A DNA stretch of 64,000 nt from the NCBI GenBank assembly GCA_965267185.1, contig OZ253937.1, positions 3,968,001-4,032,000 of the forward strand. Direction: 5' to 3'. Shown one piece after another: positions 8,738 to 16,771 of the stretch (positions within the stretch are counted from its first letter, which is position 1; every line of letters starts with the position of its first letter). Under the pieces are notes generated by a model. The model searched no databases. It worked only from the letters and a program-made list of their open reading frames with translations, and was not told the origin of the DNA. The stretch comes from G965267185 sp965267185 (GTDB taxonomy: Bacteria > Pseudomonadota > Alphaproteobacteria > UBA6615). The position numbers and the translations under genes were made by a program.

Positions 8738-9925
8738 TTGGCCGTTGCCGCGACAGAAATTGCCTCGCCCGGCGATGCCCGCGGCCAAATCCGCGAGCGC
8801 GCGCTCGCCTCGGGATTCGATGCAGTTGGCTTTGCGCCGGCCGAGCTTTCCGAGACCAACCGGCAAAATTTAGCCGAGTACCTCAGCCGCGGGTATCACG
8901 GCGATATGGGCTGGCTCGTCGGAAAGGCTGAGCGGCGCGGCGACCCGTGCGTATTGTGGCCGGAGGCGCGGAGCGTTGTGGCCCTGGGAATTTCTTACGT
9001 CCCCGCCGATGACCCGCTGGCCAATCTGTCCCAGCCCGAGACCGGTAACATCTCGGTTTATGCGCGGGGCCGCGACTATCACGAGGTGGTCAAAAAACGT
9101 TTGCGGGCGTTGGGGCGCTGGATCGGCGAGGAGTTTTCGTGCGGAATCAAAATATTCGTCGATACCGCGCCGGTGATGGAAAAACCGCTCGCTCAGCAAG
9201 CGGGGCTCGGATGGCAGGGCAAGCATACCAATCTGGTGTCGCGCAAAACCGGTTCCTGGCTGTTTCTTGGCGAGATTTATACGACCCTGGATTTGCCTGC
9301 CGATGCGCCGCTCGATGACCATTGCGGTACATGCCGGAATTGCCTCGATGTGTGTCCTACCAACGCTTTCCCGGCGCCGTACCAGCTTGATGCCAGGCGT
9401 TGTATTTCGTATCTGACCATCGAACAAGCCGGGCCCATCGACCGGGAACTGCGGCCCTTGATGGGAAACCGCATCTATGGCTGCGACGATTGCCTGGCGG
9501 TTTGCCCGTGGAACAAGTTCGCGTGCCCCGGGACAGACCCCGAACTCGAACCGCGTGAGGCGCTGACCGCGCCGCGCCTCGCCGAATTGGCTACCCTCGA
9601 CGATAGCGAGTTCCGCCGGCTGTTCTCTAAAACTGCGGTCAAACGCTCGGGGCGCGACCGGTTTGTCCGCAATGTTTTGATCGCTTTGGGCAATTCCGGC
9701 GACAAGTCGGCGGTTTCCACCGTTGAATCGCGCCTCGATGACGGCGCGCCGGTGGTGCGGGGCGCGGCGGTTTGGGCGCTCTCGCGACTGGTGCCGCACG
9801 ATCAATTTGCGAGCCTGAAAGCGGCGCGGTTGCCGGGCGAAACCGACCCGGATGTGCAAAACGAATGGCAGAGCGCTATGCTCGACCTTAAACAAACACC
9901 AACGGGGAGACTGGGTAATGGCTGA
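8738..9925 (+). CDS. queG: Epoxyqueuosine reductase QueG
   Basis: QueG is the cobalamin and 4Fe-4S enzyme that reduces epoxyqueuosine to queuosine in tRNA. Both ferredoxin-like cluster motifs are present: CGTCRNCLDVCPTNAF and YGCDDCLAVCPWNKF, together with the DARRCISYLTIEQ block, and VDTAPVMEKPLAQQAGLGWQGKHTNL upstream is characteristic. A HEAT-like C-terminal region ends the protein. The reading frame stays open upstream through queF, but family length and context favour a TTG at 8738 (LAVAATEIASPGDARGQIRERAL), 4 nt after the queF stop and preceded by a G-rich stretch; this gives about 395 residues. The start is the least certain point. The 3' end overlaps the next ATG by 8 nt. Confidence 0.93.
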   Translation: MAVAATEIASPGDARGQIRERALASGFDAVGFAPAELSETNRQNLAEYLSRGYHGDMGWLVGKAERRGDPCVLWPEARSVVALGISYVPADDPLANLSQPETGNISVYARGRDYHEVVKKRLRALGRWIGEEFSCGIKIFVDTAPVMEKPLAQQAGLGWQGKHTNLVSRKTGSWLFLGEIYTTLDLPADAPLDDHCGTCRNCLDVCPTNAFPAPYQLDARRCISYLTIEQAGPIDRELRPLMGNRIYGCDDCLAVCPWNKFACPGTDPELEPREALTAPRLAELATLDDSEFRRLFSKTAVKRSGRDRFVRNVLIALGNSGDKSAVSTVESRLDDGAPVVRGAAVWALSRLVPHDQFASLKAARLPGETDPDVQNEWQSAMLDLKQTPTGRLGNG

Positions 9926-10421
9926 TCAAGCTACGGTGCCGGACGGCGGCACACACGAATTCGTCGCTTTATACGATCACGAAGTGGAATGGCAGGAAGG
10001 CGACAGCGCCAATGAGTTGCTCACGCTGCCGCCGGGCGTAAAGGTCAAGGTCTTGAACTACGACAAGGCCATGAAACGCATTGACATGAAGGTGAAGTTC
10101 CCGCCGGGATATGTCGAGCCCGAGCACAGCCACAAGAGCTGGCACTCGATCTGCGTGCTTGGTGGGCGCATGTGCGTTGCCGGCAAGGATTTGCGGCCCG
10201 GCGACTATGTGTTCGGTGGCGATATTCCACACGGCCCGTACGAATACCCCGATGGCTGCGAAGTATTCTGCGTATTCATGGGCGAGGGCACGGAACACCA
10301 ATGGGATGAGAGTCAGCATCTGGCCCATGAGAATACCTGGGAGGCCGAGACCGAAGAAGGCAAGCAGGGCGTCGAGCAGCAGAAAGCGGCGCGCGCCAGC
10401 GGCAAGGTCAGCGCCGGATAG
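9918..10421 (+). CDS. Cupin-domain protein of unknown role
   Basis: 167 residues with a single cupin barrel. Motif 1 runs around PPGYVEPEHSHKSWHSICVLGGRM and motif 2 around LRPGDYVFGGDIPHGPYEYPDG, giving candidate metal ligands in HSHKSWH and the His of IPHGP. The C-terminal third is charged and rich in Glu/Gln (ENTWEAETEEGKQG), probably a flexible tail. It starts at the ATG at 9918 with GGGGAGA upstream and overlaps the queG stop by 8 nt, so it is translationally tied to the queuosine operon, but no queuosine step is known to need a cupin. Small-molecule dioxygenase, isomerase or binding protein are all possible. Confidence 0.75.
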   Translation: MADQATVPDGGTHEFVALYDHEVEWQEGDSANELLTLPPGVKVKVLNYDKAMKRIDMKVKFPPGYVEPEHSHKSWHSICVLGGRMCVAGKDLRPGDYVFGGDIPHGPYEYPDGCEVFCVFMGEGTEHQWDESQHLAHENTWEAETEEGKQGVEQQKAARASGKVSAG

Positions 10422-10435
10422 GCGCCGGACAGGCG

Positions 10436-11038
10436 ATGGAGTATTTCTTCTATTGCCGCGATAAAACCGGTAGCGCTGCGCTCCGCCAGGAACTCGTCGA
10501 AGCCCACTGGGCGTTCATGGACCGCTACGACGACGCCATGATCGCCCGGGGCCCGACCCTGACCGACGATGGCACCGCGATCACCGGAAGCATGCATATG
10601 GTCGACCTGCCCGACGCCGAAGCGGCGCGGGTTTTCGCCTACGAAGAGCCGTTCGCCAAGGCTGGCGCCTATTCGGATATCATGGTGCGGCGCTGCCGTA
10701 ACGCCATGCAGCGCACGATGTGGGAATTCGAGGGCGATCCCGAAAGCAATCAACGGTTTCTGGTTATTGGTTACGGCAAGCCGGGCATGAGCGATACCCG
10801 CGACAGTTTGCTGGAAGATCACCGGCGTTACTTCATCGAACGCGGTTATCAGGAGAAATTTATCGTGCGCGGCCCACTCTGGTCGGACAGCGGCGATGAA
10901 TGGGTGGGCAGCGAGTTTGTTATCGAGCTGCCGGACCGCGCCGCCATCGACGAGTTCCTGGCCGACGAACCCTATACCTGCGCCGGGCTGTACGAGCGGA
11001 TAGAAGTCCACCGCTGGCGGTTCGGCGGCCGGCAGTAG
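10436..11038 (+). CDS. Tandem YCII-domain protein
   Basis: 200 residues that read as two YciI-like (YCII) domains in a row. The first (residues 1-90) has MEYFFYCRDKTGS...LVEAHWAFMDRYDDAMIARGPTL and ends in LPDAEAARVFAYEEPFAKAGAYSDIMVRR. The second (about 105-195) repeats the layout with FLVIGYGKPG...LLEDHRRYFIERGYQEKFIVRGPLW...LPDRAAIDEFLADEPYTCAGLYERIEVHRW. YCII domains are ferredoxin-like folds with a conserved His-Asp pair, normally one per chain and dimeric, and most have no known substrate. The duplication would make an intramolecular dimer. It follows the cupin by 14 nt and probably shares its transcript. Confidence 0.82.
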   Translation: MEYFFYCRDKTGSAALRQELVEAHWAFMDRYDDAMIARGPTLTDDGTAITGSMHMVDLPDAEAARVFAYEEPFAKAGAYSDIMVRRCRNAMQRTMWEFEGDPESNQRFLVIGYGKPGMSDTRDSLLEDHRRYFIERGYQEKFIVRGPLWSDSGDEWVGSEFVIELPDRAAIDEFLADEPYTCAGLYERIEVHRWRFGGRQ

Positions 11039-11054
11039 CGGTGCGAACGCTGCC

Positions 11055-12170
11055 TTGAAATTGCGCTGGAAGATTGGGCTCGCAGGTGTTGCGGCGATGT
11101 TGTTGCTGGGCGGCAGCGTCGAAGTGGCTATCCATCACTACGATCCCACGCGGGTCATCTACAAGCGTTTGAAGGCGGCGGACCGGTATGTTTATGAGGA
11201 GGTCGCGCCGCATCTGTTGCAGACCGATCCGGGCGATTTGATTGCGGCGCATGTGCGCAGCGACCCGGTGCGGGTTCGCGCGCGGCTGGTCGATCTTGTG
11301 TGGGGTGGCGACGGGTACCCGGCGACGCTCGTTCCTGAGACGGTCGAGCGCGATGTGACGGGCCATCCGTTGCCGAAACTGGCGGCGCAGGTTCGCGTCG
11401 ACCGGTTGCGGGTCGTCATGGAGCATAAGCTCTGGTCGACCCTGTATTACCTCCACGCGCTGCAGCCCAATGAGCGGCTGGTGCTTTACCACCACGGCTT
11501 CGGCGAAAAAATGAACACTATGACGCCGCTGTTCAACGCGCTACTCGCCGAGGGCTACGACGTGTTGGCGATAAACGCGCTGGGAAACGCCGGCAACGCC
11601 ATATGGGCACCGGCCACCGGTGGTTCGAAGCCAACCGCTCATCTGTTCTTCGATCTCGAACCGATCGACCGGCCGTTGCGCTTTCATCTCGAGCCGATCA
11701 TCGCCGGGCTCAACCATGCGTTGGCGGCTCGATCGTATCGTTCGGCGGATATGATCGGATTCTCGATGGGTGGTTTCATGACGGCCCTCGCTGCCGCCGT
11801 CGAGCCGAGGATCGAGCGCAGCTATCCGATTGCCGGTGTGTACCCGAACTATCTGCGGACAGGACAAGAGGTCATGACCAACGGTCCGCCTTACTATCCA
11901 CCGCTGCTGGCAGTCGCCAATCAGCTCGATCTGTTCGTACTTGGGGCGAGCGGGCCCAACCGCAGCCAGTTGCAGATTTTCAACCGGTTCGACCGCTGCT
12001 GCTTCAACGGTGTGCGCGGCAAGGTCTATGAACAGGCAGTCCGCGAGGCAGTTGCTGACACGCCCACAGGTGGCGGCTTTGCCGTTGTGCTCGACGAGAG
12101 CCATGCCGATCACCGGATCTCCAACTTTGCAATAGAAACCCTGCTGACCGATCTGGCGCGCGGCCGCTGA
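11055..12170 (+). CDS. Alpha/beta hydrolase with N-terminal membrane anchor
   Basis: 371 residues. The N-terminus (KLRWKIGLAGVAAMLLLGGSVEVAI) is a signal anchor or signal peptide. The hydrolase core shows the oxyanion region VLYHHGFGEKMN and the nucleophile elbow GFSMGGFM with its Ser; a late Asp/His pair is plausible in VVLDESHADHRIS. The substrate is unknown; esterase or lipase-like activity is the family default. The only reasonable start is the TTG at 11055, because the in-frame upstream region is closed and no ATG precedes the hydrophobic segment. It sits 16 nt downstream of the YCII gene and ends the run of plus-strand genes that begins with queA. Confidence 0.8.
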   Translation: MKLRWKIGLAGVAAMLLLGGSVEVAIHHYDPTRVIYKRLKAADRYVYEEVAPHLLQTDPGDLIAAHVRSDPVRVRARLVDLVWGGDGYPATLVPETVERDVTGHPLPKLAAQVRVDRLRVVMEHKLWSTLYYLHALQPNERLVLYHHGFGEKMNTMTPLFNALLAEGYDVLAINALGNAGNAIWAPATGGSKPTAHLFFDLEPIDRPLRFHLEPIIAGLNHALAARSYRSADMIGFSMGGFMTALAAAVEPRIERSYPIAGVYPNYLRTGQEVMTNGPPYYPPLLAVANQLDLFVLGASGPNRSQLQIFNRFDRCCFNGVRGKVYEQAVREAVADTPTGGGFAVVLDESHADHRISNFAIETLLTDLARGR

Positions 12171-12266
12171 GGCGCCGCCATTCGGTGGCGTGCAGGCATT
12201 GCATTTGGCTCGCGTGCGCCCTATGTGCTGTCGCCAGCGGAATTAGCGAATCGACGGAGCGGGCGC

Positions 12267-13946
12267 GTGGCGACACCCCAATATGTCTATGTGATGAAAG
12301 GCCTGACCAAGGCCTACACCGGCGGCCGGCCGGTGGTCGAGGATATCTGGCTGAGTTTTCTGCCGGGCGCCAAGATCGGCGTGCTTGGGCTCAATGGCGC
12401 CGGTAAGTCGACGCTGCTGCGCATCATGGCTGGCGAAGAGACTGAGTTTCAGGGCGAAGCCTGGGCGGCGGACGGTATCAAGGTGGGATTTCTGCCCCAG
12501 GAGCCTCAGCTCGACGCGGACAAGGACGTTGTCGGCAATGTTATGGAAGGGGTCGCGGAGACCAAAGCATTGCTCGACCGATTCAACGAGGTGAGTGCCC
12601 GCTTCGGCGAAGACCTGACCCCGGACGAAATGGACGCGCTGATCAACGAGCAGGCGGAGCTGCAAGACCAGATCGAGGCCGTCGATGCATGGGAGCTCGA
12701 TCGCCGCATCGAGATTGCCATGGATGCATTGCGCTGCCCGCCGGGCGATGCCGACGTGACCAACCTGTCGGGTGGCGAGCGCCGCCGGGTGGCGTTATGC
12801 CGGCTTCTGCTCTCCAACCCGGACATGCTGCTGCTCGACGAGCCGACCAACCATCTCGACGCAGAGTCGGTCGCGTGGCTGGAACGTTTTCTCGCCGACT
12901 ATCCCGGCACCGTCGTGGCGGTGACCCATGACCGTTACTTCCTCGACAATGTGGCCGGCTGGATTCTCGAGCTCGACCGGGGCAAGGGCATTCCGTTCGA
13001 AGGCAACTATTCGGCTTGGCTTGAGGCTAAGGACGTTCGGCTCGCCCAGGAGGAGAAGGAGGAGAGCGCGCGTCAGCGCACGATCCGCCAGGAGCTCGAA
13101 TGGATTCGCCAGAGCCCCCGGGCACGCCAAGCCAAGAGCAAGGCGCGGGTCGACGCCTTCGAAAAACTGGTCGCCGAAAGCGCGGACCGGGCGCCCGAAA
13201 AACAGCAGATTACGATTCCGGCAGGAACGCGGCTCGGTGACTTGGTTGTCGAAACCGAGCACTTACGAAAAGGGTTCGAGAACCGGATGTTAATCGACGA
13301 TCTGAGCCTGAAGATTCCGCCCGGCGCCATCGTCGGAGTCATCGGCCCCAACGGGGCGGGGAAGACGACCTTTTGCCGCATGATCACCGGGCAGGAGACG
13401 CCCGACGACGGTGTCTTGAGGACCGGCGACACCGTGGTGCTCGGCTATGTCGACCAAAGCCGCGATACGTTAGCGGACGATAAGACCGTCTGGGAGGAGA
13501 TTTCCGATGGGCTGGATGTCGTCGAATTGGGCAAGCGGACCGTGCAAAGCCGCGCCTACGTTGCCGGCTTCAATTTCCGCGGGCCCGATCAGCAAAAGAA
13601 AGTGGGTCAGCTCTCCGGTGGCGAGCGCAACCGGGTGCATTTGGCAAAAATGCTGAAATCCGGCGCCAACGTGCTGATTCTCGACGAGCCGACCAACGAC
13701 CTCGACGTCGATACGCTGCGCGCGCTCGAAGAAGCGCTACTCGACTTTGCCGGCTGCGCGATCGTGGTCAGCCATGACCGCTGGTTTCTCGACCGGATCG
13801 CCACCCACATCTTGGCCTTCGAGGGCGACAGCGAAGTGGTCTGGTTCGAGGGAAACTACGAAGCCTATGCGGCCGACTACAAACGCCGCCGCGGCGCCGA
13901 TGCCGATCAGCCAAGCCGGATCAAGTATAAGCCGCTGAAGTCCTAA
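12267..13946 (+). CDS. ettA: Energy-dependent translational throttle protein EttA (ABC-F)
   Basis: 559 residues with two ABC ATPase domains and no membrane segment, the ABC-F arrangement. EttA binds the ribosomal E site and gates elongation according to the ATP/ADP ratio. Domain 1 has Walker A GLNGAGKS, signature LSGGERRR and LLLDEPTNHLD; domain 2 has GPNGAGKT, LSGGERNR and LILDEPTNDLD. The linker between them (RTIRQELEWIRQSPRARQAKSKARVDAFEKL) and the C-terminal RIKYKPLK ending are typical of EttA as opposed to other ABC-F members. The GTG at 12267 (VATPQYVYVMKGLTKAY) is the start, with GGAG upstream; the open frame extends 42 nt further without better support. Confidence 0.95.
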   Translation: MATPQYVYVMKGLTKAYTGGRPVVEDIWLSFLPGAKIGVLGLNGAGKSTLLRIMAGEETEFQGEAWAADGIKVGFLPQEPQLDADKDVVGNVMEGVAETKALLDRFNEVSARFGEDLTPDEMDALINEQAELQDQIEAVDAWELDRRIEIAMDALRCPPGDADVTNLSGGERRRVALCRLLLSNPDMLLLDEPTNHLDAESVAWLERFLADYPGTVVAVTHDRYFLDNVAGWILELDRGKGIPFEGNYSAWLEAKDVRLAQEEKEESARQRTIRQELEWIRQSPRARQAKSKARVDAFEKLVAESADRAPEKQQITIPAGTRLGDLVVETEHLRKGFENRMLIDDLSLKIPPGAIVGVIGPNGAGKTTFCRMITGQETPDDGVLRTGDTVVLGYVDQSRDTLADDKTVWEEISDGLDVVELGKRTVQSRAYVAGFNFRGPDQQKKVGQLSGGERNRVHLAKMLKSGANVLILDEPTNDLDVDTLRALEEALLDFAGCAIVVSHDRWFLDRIATHILAFEGDSEVVWFEGNYEAYAADYKRRRGADADQPSRIKYKPLKS

Positions 13947-13992
13947 GGCGGTTATTTACTGAATCGAGAATTGGGGTTGCGCGGGGGTGCTA

Positions 13993-14622
13993 TCAGCTGG
14001 CGTCGCGCCGCTTGCGTAATTCTTCCAATAACGCGTTCAGCTGGCCGCTGTTGCTGCGAATGAAGGAGTCATACTCAGCTTTCTGAGTTTGCGCCAGGCT
14101 GCGGCCCTCGACCTTGACGTCGGTTATTTTGTAGATGTCGCCACGGCTCGCCACCCGCCACTCGATGGAAATCGGTGTCCGGGGGTCGCTGAAAAAGACG
14201 CTGCGCACAATGGCAGCCCGTTCGGCGGGGTCCGCGCTGGGAGCATCGATGGCGTCACGTACCGTGAATTCTTGGCCGGAATACTCTGTAAACCGGTCGG
14301 CCCACGTATTGACGATCACGTCTTCGAACAGCGCAAGATACTCGGTTTGCTCGTCCGCCGATGCCCGCCTCCAATGTCTGCCTAAGACAAACCTTCCGAT
14401 TCCATTTATGGCAAAGCCTTCGCGAAACAGGTCGCGAAACTTTTGGCGCCGCACATCGGACGGCAGTCCCTCGGCGGAGAGCGTGGCGATTGCCCGGTCA
14501 GCCAGTGTTCGAATGAAATCCGACGATGGTTGCAGATGCTCGTCGGCGCGCGCCGGTGTTACCGCAACGACGAGCGCGAATAGCGTAGCAGCGAGTGCGG
14601 GAGTCCACCGGTGACCGGCCAT
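13993..14622 (-). CDS. mlaC: MlaC-type phospholipid-binding protein
   Basis: 209 residues with an N-terminal signal peptide ending around VTPARA. MlaC/Ttg2D proteins shuttle phospholipids across the periplasm between the outer-membrane MlaA lipoprotein and the inner-membrane MlaFEDB transporter. The characteristic stretch is present: FRDLFREGFAINGIGRFVLGRHWRRASADEQTEYLALFEDVIVNTWADRF, followed by IEWRVASRGDIYKITDVKVEGRSLA. The ATG is 6 nt downstream of the mlaA stop, so the two form an operon. The inner-membrane components mlaFED are not in the window. The gene converges with ettA across 46 bp with no strong terminator visible. Confidence 0.94.
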   Translation of the reverse strand: MAGHRWTPALAATLFALVVAVTPARADEHLQPSSDFIRTLADRAIATLSAEGLPSDVRRQKFRDLFREGFAINGIGRFVLGRHWRRASADEQTEYLALFEDVIVNTWADRFTEYSGQEFTVRDAIDAPSADPAERAAIVRSVFFSDPRTPISIEWRVASRGDIYKITDVKVEGRSLAQTQKAEYDSFIRSNSGQLNALLEELRKRRDAS

Positions 14623-14628
14623 GGTGCT

Positions 14629-15420
14629 TTACTGGGTCGGCGCGTCCGGGCGCTCCGGCGCCGGGGCTGCATTGAGCTCCAAGCCGAGGGTCGGAGCCAC
14701 ATTTGTTGGTTCTGAAACGCCGTTGTTTATTTCAGCATCGCGGCGTTGACCGTAGAGGCTGCGGACGGCGGCGTAGTAGTCGAGCGAGTTTTTCTGCAGA
14801 TCGCGCACCTGATCGATATTGCGCGAGCGCTGCACAACCGCGGAGCCGACGCCGCGCCCAATGGTCGCTTCCGATCCGGCAACGATTCCCAAGGGGTCGA
14901 TGAAGAAATCGACGACGGTGCCGGTGGTGTCGCGGAGGTTCGACGGTCCGAGAACCGGCAGCATGATGTACGGCCCGCCGCTGGCGCCATAGGTGCCCAG
15001 CGTCTGACCGGCATCCTCGAAGACCGGTTCCATGTCGGGTTTCGGATTCGCCAGGAACAGTGTCGGAGCGCTCGCGATAAAGCGTCCGGCGGCCTGTTCG
15101 GCCCGGTCGAAATCACCTTGTAGCATCGCGTGAACGAAGCTCAGCGGCATGAATAAATTGGTGATGAGGTTGCCGATGGGAACCTTGAGTTCATCGGGCA
15201 TCAAATCACGATAGGTTACGGCAGCCGGTTGCAAAAGCAACTGATCCAGCCCCACATTGAAGGCGAAGATGAACCGGTTGGGGACCTCCAAGGGATCGTT
15301 TACCGAGACCTCGTCCTCGGATGCATTGGGATCGTTATTAGGGGCGGCGCAAGCGGTTAGTGCTCCTGCTAGCAACGAAATACCGATTAAACGGCCAAAC
15401 CCGCGCTTGAAAGACGGCAT
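14629..15420 (-). CDS. mlaA: MlaA (VacJ) family lipoprotein
   Basis: 263 residues from the chosen start. It has a lipoprotein signal peptide with lipobox LTAC (ISLLAGALTACAAP), then the VacJ domain with DPLEVPNRFIFAFNVGLDQLLLQP, FIDPL and GTYGASGGPYIMLPVLGPSNLRDTTG. MlaA sits in the outer membrane next to porins and removes mislocalised phospholipids from the outer leaflet for MlaC. The ATG at 15420 (MPSFKRGFGRL) has AGGGG at proper spacing; an ATG two codons upstream and a longer frame to 15501 exist but would put non-signal-like sequence before the lipobox. The C-terminus has a Pro/Ala-rich tail. Confidence 0.94.
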   Translation of the reverse strand: MPSFKRGFGRLIGISLLAGALTACAAPNNDPNASEDEVSVNDPLEVPNRFIFAFNVGLDQLLLQPAAVTYRDLMPDELKVPIGNLITNLFMPLSFVHAMLQGDFDRAEQAAGRFIASAPTLFLANPKPDMEPVFEDAGQTLGTYGASGGPYIMLPVLGPSNLRDTTGTVVDFFIDPLGIVAGSEATIGRGVGSAVVQRSRNIDQVRDLQKNSLDYYAAVRSLYGQRRDAEINNGVSEPTNVAPTLGLELNAAPAPERPDAPTQ

Positions 15421-15707
15421 CCACATCCCCTGATCAACCCAACAATCCGCTGGCGCCATCACACCGGCGGTAAACGCAAATCTGTTGCGTCGTTGCCGCA
15501 CCTTGCCGAGTTAGCCTTTACGGAGAGTTAATCCCCGCTGCGAATCGGGAAGTTGCAACACTAAGCACTACCAATCCTGCTACCACACGTCCCTGGCTAA
15601 CGCTAGCAACCAAGCGGGATAAAACATCATGGCGACACGCATGTTGCAGAAATGCATCACCTGACATTCAACATATGAGCTGGAATAAAAATGGGTTGCG
15701 TGTCAGA

Positions 15708-15727
15708 ATATAAAGATATTGTTATAT
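15708..15727 (+). promoter_or_regulatory. Candidate operator: AT-rich palindrome upstream of the ArsR-type regulator gene
   Basis: ATATAA at 15708-15713 and TTATAT at 15722-15727 form a perfect inverted repeat around an ATAT centre, so 16 of 20 positions are symmetric. It sits directly before the promoter-like hexamers of the regulator gene, the usual place for an ArsR-family repressor site. Autoregulation is inference. Confidence 0.45.
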
Positions 15728-15729
15728 AT

Positions 15730-15759
15730 TTAAGTATGAAAATCCGATCTCCATACAAT
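15730..15759 (+). promoter_or_regulatory. Candidate promoter of the regulator-metF-metH operon
   Basis: TTAAGT at 15730-15735 and TACAAT at 15754-15759 are separated by 18 bp; the -10 matches the consensus at five of six positions and the -35 at about three. A start near 15766 would leave a leader of roughly 17 nt, and no Shine-Dalgarno is visible before the ATG at 15783. Confidence 0.35.
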
Positions 15760-15782
15760 AGTGTGCCATCGATAGATTAATT

Positions 15783-16757
15783 ATGGATCAATTGCTTACC
15801 GGATTGCGCGCGGCTGCGGAGCCGACGCGCATACGTATTCTTGCCTTGTGCCTACAGGGCGAGCTGACGGTGAGCGAGCTCACGCGCATCTTGGGGCAGA
15901 GCCAACCGCGCGTGTCGCGTCATTTGAAGCTGTTGTGCGAGGCTGGCCTGTTGGACCGCTTTCAGGAAGGCACCTGGGCGTTTTTCCATATCCCACCGAT
16001 CGGACCTGGCACCGATCTCGTGCGCACATTGGTTAGTCAGATACCGGATGACGATGCGACGATTCGGCGTGACCTGCAGCGGCTGAAGGTCATTAAGGAG
16101 GAGCGGGCGGAACGGGCAAGCAGCTATTTCGATGAAAATGCGGCGAGTTGGGACCGTATTCGCGCGCTGCATGTCGATGAAACCGAAGTCGAGCAGGCGA
16201 TCCTAGAACTATTGCCCCAGGGGCGTGTCAAACGCCTTCTCGATATCGGCACCGGCACGGGGCGTGTCTTGCAGCTCCTTGGCCAGCATGTGGACCAGGG
16301 TTTGGGAGTCGATCTATCGCGCGAAATGCTGGCCGTTGCGCGCGCCAATCTGGCCGATCCCGGCTACGCGCATTTTTCGTTGCGCCAGGCTGATATGTAC
16401 CAGCTCCCCGTTGCGGACGGATCGTTCGATCTAATCGTGCTCCACATGGTGCTCCACTTCTCCGATAGGCCCGCTGAAGTTATTGCCGAAGCGGCGCGGG
16501 CGCTCGCGCCCGGCGGTCATTTTTTGATCGCCGATTTTGCCCCCCACACGATGGAGGAGCTGCGCGAGGAGCAGGCGCACCGCCGGCTCGGCTTCGCGCA
16601 TGGCGAGGTCGAGACGTGGTGTGCCGACAACGGTCTCGACACGATCGAGGTGTGCGACCTCGACGGTGATCCCTTGACGGTTTCGATTTGGAAAGTGCGG
16701 CAGCCAACGGCGGTGGGGCGCGTGCCGCAGCCCTCCGCTGAGCAGGACGCGGCATAG
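15783..16757 (+). CDS. ArsR-family regulator fused to a SAM-dependent methyltransferase (SahR-like)
   Basis: 324 residues in two domains. Residues 1-90 are an ArsR/SmtB winged helix (LRAAAEPTRIRILALCLQGELTVSELTRILGQSQPRVSRHLKLLCEAGLL) without the usual ELCVC metal site, so it probably does not sense metal. From about residue 110 on there is a class I methyltransferase: motif I LLDIGTGTGRVLQLL near residue 153, acidic-loop GVDLSREML, DLIVLHMVLHF and a C-terminal LTVSIWKVRQ. It precedes metF and split metH by 14 nt. ArsR proteins of the SahR type sense S-adenosylhomocysteine and control methionine-cycle genes, so a SAM/SAH-sensing role is the natural inference, with the methyltransferase domain as possible ligand site or a true enzyme. 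Confidence 0.85.
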   Translation: MDQLLTGLRAAAEPTRIRILALCLQGELTVSELTRILGQSQPRVSRHLKLLCEAGLLDRFQEGTWAFFHIPPIGPGTDLVRTLVSQIPDDDATIRRDLQRLKVIKEERAERASSYFDENAASWDRIRALHVDETEVEQAILELLPQGRVKRLLDIGTGTGRVLQLLGQHVDQGLGVDLSREMLAVARANLADPGYAHFSLRQADMYQLPVADGSFDLIVLHMVLHFSDRPAEVIAEAARALAPGGHFLIADFAPHTMEELREEQAHRRLGFAHGEVETWCADNGLDTIEVCDLDGDPLTVSIWKVRQPTAVGRVPQPSAEQDAA

Positions 16758-16771
16758 GAGCGGGCGCGCAG

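Larger units (their letters stand above)
15421..15782. other. 362-bp divergent intergenic region, mlaA / methionine operon
   Basis: No gene fits here. The mlaA-proximal half has ordinary composition, while the last 100 bp before 15783 are strikingly AT-rich for this genome. They contain the palindrome and promoter-like hexamers listed separately. I looked for SAM-II or SAH riboswitch features because methionine-cycle genes follow, and could not recognise the conserved cores of either. Confidence 0.6.

Noticed and set aside
8870..9895. 341-codon minus-strand ORF opposite queG
   Set aside because: Antisense shadow of queG; no domain features.
15502..15782. SAM or SAH riboswitch before the methionine operon
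   Set aside because: Expected from context, but the conserved cores and pseudoknot layout could not be found; the AT-rich palindrome suits a protein operator better.
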